From Nanobdellota archaeon (lineage in GTDB: Archaea; Nanobdellota; Nanobdellia; SCGC-AAA011-G17; JAFCDX01), in contig JAHIVQ010000021.1 in NCBI GenBank assembly GCA_018816585.1, positions 1-5,939 of the forward strand: DNA of 5,939 nucleotides. The letters are read 5' to 3'. The stretch's first letter is position 1; each line of letters begins with the position of its first letter. The translations under genes were made by a program, and so were the position numbers. Below, piece after piece: positions 1 through 5,939 of this stretch. Under the pieces are notes generated by a model that saw only the letters and a program-made list of their open reading frames with translations, did no database searches and was not told the origin of the DNA.

Positions 1-2
1 CT

Positions 3-1160
3 ATAAATCAGTATTTTGATATAGATCCAAAAGTAGATTCAACTAATATTAATGCCTTATTTTTATATTCAACAAGATGGCCTATGTCTGTTAATATAAT
101 ACCTTCAGATGGTCCAATATTAAAAAGTGATCAGTTAATGCAGCACTTTTCAGATGAAACTTCTTCATTACTAAGTTCAATCTTATGCATTAATCAATGG
201 AACTTTGTTTATGATGTTAAATTTCCAATGCTTGTTACACTAGTTGATATAAATGCAATGGATGGTAAAGGATTTACATTCCAATTTGCAGATATGATAA
301 TAATAAAGCACAATCAGCCAAAACAAAATATACTTGGAACATATGATCAGCCTGATTTTGCATTCCCTCTATGCAAGAATCCAAATACAGATGTTTCAGT
401 TTACACATTTACAGTTGATGAAATGAATCAATTAGAACCATTAAGTGGCGTTTCAATTAATTTCAAATGCTTTACAACAAAATGTGATCTTGGAATTACT
501 TCAGAAGATGAATTTAATGAAGCAAGTGTTACTACACTATTCCCTCAGTGTATAAATGGATTAATAATTGGAGAAAAAGAAGGTTATTACAAAGGACAGC
601 AAACAATATCAACAAATGAACCACAACAGCTTTCATTAATTCTTGAAAAATTAAGAACAGTTAATTTGAATGTAAAACTTATTGAAAAAAATAATGGAGA
701 TGTGCGTGATCCTTATTCATCAGAGCAGGTATTATTCACATTAAAAAATAAAAATAATGATTTTTCAAGATCATTTGTATATCCTGGAACAGATTCAATT
801 GATTTAATACCTGGAGATTATTCTATTGAATCTTATATAATTGGAAATAGCACCTGGCCAATTCAGATAAAAGGTGGAACAATAGAAAAATGTGTTGATG
901 TTCCTAAATTATCTATACTTGGAATTTCATTCAATGAAAAGCATTGCTCCAGTACAAAAATAGATGATATGATTGTAAATGAAGTTGTAAAAGGTGGAGC
1001 TGATTTCGATTGGCAATTAACAAGAGACCAATTAAATAAAGGTTCAATTACATTTTATACAATGGCTGATAAAATTCCAGGAGATTATGCCTCTCTTAAT
1101 ATTATTTATTTAAGTATAACAAAAAATGCACAAAGTCCTTACTTTAAGGAACCTGAATAG
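3..1160 (+). CDS. Probable extracytoplasmic beta-sandwich protein, 5'-truncated by the window edge
   Basis: Function is not recognised. The frame is open back to the first bases of the window. The ATG at 84 is therefore probably internal: the 27 codons before it read as ordinary protein (for example YFDIDPKVDSTNINALFLYS) with no stop. The visible part is 385 residues ending in TAG at 1158-1160. It is rich in predicted beta strands and shows no membrane helix, so any signal peptide or anchor lies upstream. Seven cysteines are visible. Three cluster as CFTTKC (bases 468-485) and FPQC (TGT at 549), followed by NGLIIGEKEGYY, a pattern like carboxypeptidase-regulatory-like or PEGA-like Ig folds. 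A second such domain may span bases 600-890, with the strand pair DSIDLIPGDYSIESY, then EKCVDVPK and KHCSS. Paired cysteines suggest disulfides and hence export. The last 35 bases overlap the downstream gene, suggesting one operon and a shared job. Coding status is secure; the fold assignment is tentative. Confidence 0.9.
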   Translation: MNQYFDIDPKVDSTNINALFLYSTRWPMSVNIIPSDGPILKSDQLMQHFSDETSSLLSSILCINQWNFVYDVKFPMLVTLVDINAMDGKGFTFQFADMIIIKHNQPKQNILGTYDQPDFAFPLCKNPNTDVSVYTFTVDEMNQLEPLSGVSINFKCFTTKCDLGITSEDEFNEASVTTLFPQCINGLIIGEKEGYYKGQQTISTNEPQQLSLILEKLRTVNLNVKLIEKNNGDVRDPYSSEQVLFTLKNKNNDFSRSFVYPGTDSIDLIPGDYSIESYIIGNSTWPIQIKGGTIEKCVDVPKLSILGISFNEKHCSSTKIDDMIVNEVVKGGADFDWQLTRDQLNKGSITFYTMADKIPGDYASLNIIYLSITKNAQSPYFKEPE

Positions 1161-1215
1161 ATTAATAGCACTTTCAATAATGCTATTGATTGTAGTTACA
1201 CCTATAACATTTGCC
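1126..1215 (+). other. Sec-type signal peptide of the giant protein
   Basis: Residues 1-30 have the classical tripartite form: a basic n-region with K3, R8 and R12, a hydrophobic core (LIALSIMLLIVVTPI), and a cleavage-site-like TFA followed by Q31. The mature protein then opens with a polar Q/N/Y-rich stretch. No lipobox cysteine follows the core, so lipoprotein processing is unlikely, and no twin-arginine motif is present. The usual expectation is Sec export with signal peptidase I cleavage after A30. This signal peptide is also the main argument for ATG 1126 as the start. Confidence 0.88.
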
Positions 1216-4200
1216 CAGTTAGATTTATATGGAAATTATAAAGAACCTTATAGCCAGCAAAGAGATCCTTTGTATAATTCTAATGCTTATAATCAACAGC
1301 AGTATTCTAGTCTCGGAGTTTATGGTAATTCTAATGATCTTGGAGAGGCTATTGTAGTTAATGTGCAGGGTTATGAACCTGCAGTTATTAAAAGTTCGCA
1401 GATAGAATCAGCAGATCTTCCTGTTTATGTATTTCTTTCAGGTCAGACTATTGGAAGCTTAATGGGTGGAAATGCCCCTGAATCAGAACCATTTATCTCA
1501 AATCCAAATATAAGAAGCATTGTTGTTTATCCAAGTGATTATACAACACAATTCATAAGAGGTACTCCAATTTATGTAAAACCAAATTATAATTCTTTGG
1601 ACTTAAGCAACCTTGGATATCTTGTTGTAATGCTAAGACAGATAAAAGATGAAGCAAAAGTTCCTGAAGAAATAGTTTTAAACATGTCAATGAAGATTTA
1701 TTTTGATTTCATGCGCGGTTTTGGTGATGTGTCTGCTGTTGATTTATCTTTAAAAGAACAAGGTGATGAAAATAGTTGGAGGCAATCATCAGCATCACAA
1801 GATTCATTCTGGAATAAAAAAGGATTTTTAAGATTAATAAAAGTTGAGAATAATAGGGCAGTTATCCAAGTTTATAACTCACAAATTTCTCCATTAAGTT
1901 TATTTTCAACAACAGATCAAGGATTATTGGAAAATTATCAGAATCAAGCTTACCTGACAATGAGTCCAGGTGAGATAAGGACATTTACTCTTCCAGGATC
2001 TTCAGCATTTTTCAAAGATCAAGTAAGAATAAAATTAAATGATATTTCTGATCCGCAACCAGAAGCAAGAATAAGGGTTTCATCAGGAACAGGAATTAGT
2101 TACAAAACATTAACCAAAGGAATGAAGATAGCTGATGGTTCTAATTGGTATATAGAATCTATTTATGATGATGCAAAATCAACAGAAGGAACAGTTGTAA
2201 TAAGAAATGCATTTGGTGATAAAAAGGTACTAACAGCTTCCAAACACAACAGTCAAATTCCAGAAATAACTGATGAATTTCTTCAGTCATATAAAAATAA
2301 AGTATGTTCTAATTTTATAATTATTGATAAAAATAAAGAAGCTCAGCAAATTTATAATGAATTGAACCAGCCTAGTGATGAGTTGAAACAAAAGGGTGCT
2401 GAAAAATTAATATGTACAGGAATAAATGAATATGAAAAAGCAATATCAGATAATTTAAATTTGAATGATAAAGTTTATGCAAGTATTGGAGATGCATATA
2501 ATGAATTATCAAAGTATTATGTTAATGAAAAAGATAATTATATAAATTCAAAGGCACTTGCATTATTTTATTATAGAAAGGTTTCAACTCCTGCGCTTGT
2601 TGAACAAAAACTTTTAAATCTAGAGAAAGAAATTTATTTTGTTTCAGAAAATCAGTATATAGATGATGAAAGTCTTTCTGTCTCACTTTCAAGCATAATA
2701 ACTCCTAGTGCTAGTGAAAAATCCAATGTTACTATGATAGTTGATGGACAAGAAAAAACATTTTCAATTGATGATTCTAATAATATAGTCCATAGTTATA
2801 CATCAACTGTAAACAATCAAATAAGAACATATAATTGGAAGATTAGTTATATAGGACCAGATAGTGTGACAATCCAGAAATTTGAAAACACTCTGCCAAG
2901 AGAAACACTATATCCTTCTTTAGTAATTGGTAAGGAAATTGTATATCCTGATGAAAATGGTAATGAGCATAGGTTTAAATTATTAAAAATAGAATCTAAA
3001 AAAAGAGCATACGTGACAGTAATTCCTGGAGGCGGAGACACATATTCAACATCAACATTTACAGTTCATATTCCAATAGAAAAAAGAGAAATAACATGGA
3101 CACCAGAGCAGATAGACCAGATGATTAAAGATACAAATGCCCAGATTGAAAAACTTGATAGTTACATAACACAATTGAATAGTATTGTTAAAACATGGAC
3201 ATCGATTTGTTTTGTTACTTTTGCTTTATTAACAGTTAAAAATGCACTTGCACCAGATAGAAATAAAGCAAGAAAAGATGTAATGCCTTATTATGATAAA
3301 TACTGCAGTGATGAAGTTGCAAAAGGAACATTTGCAACTTATGATAAATGTATGAGTAACTCAAATGTAGCTGGATGGGTAGACCAATCACTTGATGCAG
3401 CCGAAACAAAACAAAAAGCAATAATAGAATGTTCAAAAAAAGGAGAAGAATGCTACAAAGATTTAACATATAATGATGAAAGCTTGTATCCTAAAACATT
3501 GCAAGATTCTAATTTAAAAAATCAATTAGATATTCTTAAAATTACAGATCCAATAGATTCAGCAATATGGGATGAATATAATAAAGTATGTATAGAATAT
3601 AAAAGTTTAAAGAATGTACCAGATACATTTATTAAAGCAAATAATCAAAGATGTAATGAATTAGTAAATGATATAAGAATACAGAAAAATGCATTTGACA
3701 GTGCAATAAATGCCAATAAGGATGAAATTACAAGCATAACTGAAGATAAAACCATTGATGATCAGAGAGCTGCTGTTACAAATTTCAGGATATCCTATAG
3801 CACAGCAAAAACATATGAAGAATCTGTCAGCACTAATAAAGCTGATTTAATTAATCAAATAAAAACAAAATCAGGTCTTAATATAAATAGCATCCTAGTT
3901 CAGGCTTATTCTACTCCTGAATTAAAGGATGATTATACCCTTATAGATAAAAATGCCAAGGGAGAAATTACTAAATCAAATGGATATAAAGTTTATACAG
4001 ACAATAATTTTCCAGGAACTGTTACAATAGGTAATAATGTTTATAGAATATTTAAAAAAGATAATAATTTATATGCTGCTCTTGATACAATAGATCTTAC
4101 ATCAGAAGGATTAAGAACAGATTATGCAAAAGGAGCAACAGCAGAATTTAATGATAAAGGAAAGCCTTATTGTATTCCAACAACTAAGGGTAATTATATT

Positions 4201-5939
4201 AGGATAAGTGATTTTTATGCCACAGGAGATCCATCTGTATTTGATGAATGGAATGTTGGTCCTGATGGTTTATTATGCACAAATGATGATTTACAGATTA
4301 CTGATTCTATTAGAATGAGAAAAAGGGAAGGAGAGGTTACTAATTTGGCAAGAGGCTTGAATTGCAAGGAAGGATATCCATATCCAAGAAAAATAAATGG
4401 GCAGGAATTTACTTGCAGCCAGCAAAGTTATCAAAAAGCACAGCAAGCACAGCAAGGCCACTGCCAGGATGTAATGGATCCTGATGATTGTAAAACACTA
4501 TTTGCTGTTTGTGATCCTGTGATGTGTCCTCCTTCAAGATTTAATTTAGGTGGAAACTGGAATTTAGGTCCTGATGAAAGTGTTGTGCAGACAGGAATAA
4601 TTGGTTCTTTAGTTCTTGGATTAAATAATTATCCTGAAGTTCCAGTTCCAGTATGTTTGCCAGGAATACTTGCAGGATTAAAAAATATTAGAAGTTTATT
4701 AAGAGATTTTGTTAATTGCTTGTATGCATCAAAAGTGAATCATCAAAATATTGGAATATGTGATAAAATAAGATCAATTGGTGTATGTGAATTATTATGG
4801 AGAGAGGCAATTAATATGTTCAAATTAAAAGGAGGAATATCAAATATAATTTCAGATCAATTATTTGGAGACAGGGAAAGTGGAGGAGAATACTTGCAGG
4901 GATTTAATGATAATATAAATGCAGTATCAGATTCAGTAAACTTCTTTACAAAAGAGTATGGCTCAAGCTTTTTTGCAGCATATCAGGGAAGATCAACAGC
5001 AGAGATTGGATCTGAGATTTGTAAATCAGCAATATACGGCAAGTTTTCAGATGTTGGTAATTTTGTTGATCAATTGACAGAGCCAGAAGATCCCCCTCAG
5101 TTCTTTGCTCAATTTGATGAAGCTCCATGGTCTGTCCAGGCAGGAAGAACATTTACAACATCATATGGACAGCAAACATCACAGCAATCAATGTATAGTG
5201 TTTATTTCCATATTTATGCAGGTAATATTCCAGAATTTGCAAAAACAAGCTATGCAGCAGATGGAATAAAATATGCTGTTTATTTGAAAGATGATATGGG
5301 TCATACTTTACCTGTTACAACAAGTACACCTAATCAAATATGGGATACTATTTCTTACAAGCAGTCAAAAGATGTTTCAATTAATAGATTAGGTCCATTA
5401 GGATTGACTACAATATGTGCTGTAATAAATGGAAGAGAATATTGTGGATTTGGAAAAGTTACTACAAATTTTGGATTAAATGTTTTAAATGATAAATTAG
5501 TTGCTGATGAAGCACTAAGAAAAAAAATTGATAATGCTGATGAATGTGTTTCTGATGTACCTATAACATCACCTTCTCTTAAGAGTGTTGTTCTTCCAGA
5601 AGAATATGGTATATTAAGCACAGGTATTGTAAGGACATGCTCTGTTTTAGAACCTGATAAAGGAACTGGTTATTGGCAGGATGTTGGAACTTGCGGAACT
5701 GATGCTCAGGGAAGAAATCTTGGAACATGCTGGATTGATACAAGAACTATTGATATTAATCAAGTTAATCTTAATACAGAAGTAAATCAAAACATAATAT
5801 TAAGTCAGGAATCACAAAAACTTTCTAAAGAGCAGTTTGCTATATTAAGAGCACAATTATTTGATGCACAAAAAAGCCAATATACTCTTGGAAAATTAGA
5901 CACTAAAAAAGAAGAATACAAAAAAGAAATTACAACAAA
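1126..5939 (+). CDS. Giant secreted multidomain protein (at least 1604 residues), 3'-truncated by the window edge; resembles uncharacterised DPANN-archaeal surface proteins
   Basis: No stop occurs in 1604 codons, and the gene leaves the window. ATG 1126 is chosen because TAA (1117-1119) lies just upstream in frame and it gives a full signal peptide; ATG 1180 would remove the charged n-region. Approximate layout: signal peptide 1-30; Q/N/Y-rich linker 31-65; beta domains 70-375 (FLRLIKVENNRAVIQV 234-249, VRIKLNDI from 300); TPR-like helices 380-500 (C394, C430); beta domains 515-650 that echo the first set; coiled coil 660-690 into a hydrophobic stretch 691-704; helical region 710-940; beta region 946-1065 with a GPDG...DD loop; six cysteines at 1080-1134; a hydrophobic/amphipathic core 1150-1310 with C1177, C1198, C1212, C1221 and C1299; beta domain 1350-1445 (YFHIYAG); CG-GR-CW motif 1523-1536; coiled coil from about 1555. 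The 28 cysteines all follow the signal peptide. I see no catalytic motif. A surface structural or adhesive role is inferred. Family resemblance is from memory. Confidence 0.93.
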   Translation, partial: MHKVLTLRNLNRLIALSIMLLIVVTPITFAQLDLYGNYKEPYSQQRDPLYNSNAYNQQQYSSLGVYGNSNDLGEAIVVNVQGYEPAVIKSSQIESADLPVYVFLSGQTIGSLMGGNAPESEPFISNPNIRSIVVYPSDYTTQFIRGTPIYVKPNYNSLDLSNLGYLVVMLRQIKDEAKVPEEIVLNMSMKIYFDFMRGFGDVSAVDLSLKEQGDENSWRQSSASQDSFWNKKGFLRLIKVENNRAVIQVYNSQISPLSLFSTTDQGLLENYQNQAYLTMSPGEIRTFTLPGSSAFFKDQVRIKLNDISDPQPEARIRVSSGTGISYKTLTKGMKIADGSNWYIESIYDDAKSTEGTVVIRNAFGDKKVLTASKHNSQIPEITDEFLQSYKNKVCSNFIIIDKNKEAQQIYNELNQPSDELKQKGAEKLICTGINEYEKAISDNLNLNDKVYASIGDAYNELSKYYVNEKDNYINSKALALFYYRKVSTPALVEQKLLNLEKEIYFVSENQYIDDESLSVSLSSIITPSASEKSNVTMIVDGQEKTFSIDDSNNIVHSYTSTVNNQIRTYNWKISYIGPDSVTIQKFENTLPRETLYPSLVIGKEIVYPDENGNEHRFKLLKIESKKRAYVTVIPGGGDTYSTSTFTVHIPIEKREITWTPEQIDQMIKDTNAQIEKLDSYITQLNSIVKTWTSICFVTFALLTVKNALAPDRNKARKDVMPYYDKYCSDEVAKGTFATYDKCMSNSNVAGWVDQSLDAAETKQKAIIECSKKGEECYKDLTYNDESLYPKTLQDSNLKNQLDILKITDPIDSAIWDEYNKVCIEYKSLKNVPDTFIKANNQRCNELVNDIRIQKNAFDSAINANKDEITSITEDKTIDDQRAAVTNFRISYSTAKTYEESVSTNKADLINQIKTKSGLNINSILVQAYSTPELKDDYTLIDKNAKGEITKSNGYKVYTDNNFPGTVTIGNNVYRIFKKDNNLYAALDTIDLTSEGLRTDYAKGATAEFNDKGKPYCIPTTKGNYIRISDFYATGDPSVFDEWNVGPDGLLCTNDDLQITDSIRMRKREGEVTNLARGLNCKEGYPYPRKINGQEFTCSQQSYQKAQQAQQGHCQDVMDPDDCKTLFAVCDPVMCPPSRFNLGGNWNLGPDESVVQTGIIGSLVLGLNNYPEVPVPVCLPGILAGLKNIRSLLRDFVNCLYASKVNHQNIGICDKIRSIGVCELLWREAINMFKLKGGISNIISDQLFGDRESGGEYLQGFNDNINAVSDSVNFFTKEYGSSFFAAYQGRSTAEIGSEICKSAIYGKFSDVGNFVDQLTEPEDPPQFFAQFDEAPWSVQAGRTFTTSYGQQTSQQSMYSVYFHIYAGNIPEFAKTSYAADGIKYAVYLKDDMGHTLPVTTSTPNQIWDTISYKQSKDVSINRLGPLGLTTICAVINGREYCGFGKVTTNFGLNVLNDKLVADEALRKKIDNADECVSDVPITSPSLKSVVLPEEYGILSTGIVRTCSVLEPDKGTGYWQDVGTCGTDAQGRNLGTCWIDTRTIDINQVNLNTEVNQNIILSQESQKLSKEQFAILRAQLFDAQKSQYTLGKLDTKKEEYKKEITT
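1161..1190. repeat. Inverted repeat (hairpin) straddling the gene junction
   Basis: ATTAATAGCA (1161-1170) can pair with TGCTATTGAT (1181-1190): ten pairs, nine Watson-Crick and one T-G wobble, around a 10-base loop (CTTTCAATAA). The left arm begins at the first base after the gene 1 stop codon. The whole structure lies in codons 12-22 of gene 2. ATG 1180-1182 straddles the loop/right-arm boundary. No T-tract follows, so an intrinsic terminator is unlikely. The stem is AT-rich and would be only moderately stable. It may act in translational coupling or may be chance. Confidence 0.55.
4438..4455 (+). repeat. Two tandem copies of a 9-base unit, GCACAGCAA
   Basis: The unit GCACAGCAA occurs twice head to tail in frame and encodes AQQ-AQQ. 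It sits within a glutamine-rich spacer between C1097 and C1113 of the giant protein. It looks like a small in-frame expansion in a linker, with copy number likely to vary among relatives. No other function is suggested. Confidence 0.85.

Noticed and set aside
1053..1059. TTTTATA, an archaeal TATA-box-like sequence about 70 bases before the gene 2 start
   Set aside because: Such strings are frequent in DNA this AT-rich, it lies inside gene 1 coding sequence, and no purine-rich BRE-like element stands out; the overlap points to co-transcription.
1180..1182. ATG 1180 as the main start of the giant gene
   Set aside because: It would leave a short hydrophobic core with no basic n-region, whereas ATG 1126 yields a complete signal peptide and is the first in-frame ATG after a stop.
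1161..1200. Junction hairpin as an intrinsic terminator of gene 1
   Set aside because: No T-tract follows the stem, the stem is AT-rich, and termination here would cut off gene 2, whose coding sequence contains it.
2847..3041. 64-codon open stretch on the minus strand
   Set aside because: It lies opposite the strongly coding giant gene, has no independent start signal or recognisable protein features, and is of a length expected by chance opposite AT-rich coding sequence.
3236..3469. 77-codon minus-strand stretch rich in Leu/Phe that could look like a small membrane protein
   Set aside because: The hydrophobicity arises from the reverse complement of Lys/Glu/Ala-rich helical codons on the plus strand. 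No start context supports it.
4946..5152. 68-codon minus-strand open stretch
   Set aside because: Antisense shadow of the conserved-looking core of the giant gene; no protein-like motif.
5355..5621. 88-codon minus-strand open stretch
   Set aside because: Antisense shadow; the plus-strand frame here encodes the beta domain and cysteine motif of the giant protein.

Overview
The window is an AT-rich piece of prokaryotic DNA, fully coding on the plus strand, with both ends inside genes. It holds two co-oriented, overlapping genes. Gene 1 occupies bases 3-1160; its start lies before the window. Gene 2 runs from base 1126 to the end and has no stop codon in 1604 codons. Both appear to belong to an extracytoplasmic (exported or surface) system. 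I see no RNA gene, mobile element, CRISPR array, origin or terminator, and no intergenic gap. The open minus-strand stretches lie opposite these two genes and are shadows.

Likely source: arginine is almost always AGA/AGG, ATA is a common isoleucine codon, the standard code fits (TGG for Trp, no in-frame TGA), and no Shine-Dalgarno sequence precedes gene 2. From memory, the sequence style of both proteins, especially the blocks around residues 645-705 and 1134-1310 of gene 2, resembles large uncharacterised secreted proteins from DPANN archaea of the Woesearchaeota/Pacearchaeota type. No database was consulted, so this is a moderate-confidence placement; a low-GC candidate-phylum bacterium remains possible.

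Layout: gene 1 encodes the C-terminal 385 residues of a cysteine-containing protein that looks all-beta (tandem Ig-like or carboxypeptidase-regulatory-like domains). Gene 2 starts inside the last 35 bases of gene 1 with a clear signal peptide. It continues as a giant modular protein: Q/N/Y-rich linker, beta domains, a TPR-like helical insert, more beta domains that echo the first set, a coiled coil leading into a short hydrophobic segment, a long helical region, a beta region with a GPDG...DD loop, a cysteine-rich block, a hydrophobic/amphipathic cysteine-bearing core, another beta domain, a CG-GR-CW motif and a C-terminal coiled coil that runs off the window.

The overlap and shared orientation imply co-transcription and probably translational coupling. 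A perfect-but-for-one-wobble inverted repeat sits directly after the gene 1 stop, inside the gene 2 signal-peptide codons. No enzymatic motif was recognised in either protein. A structural or adhesive surface assembly is the most natural reading, but that is inference.
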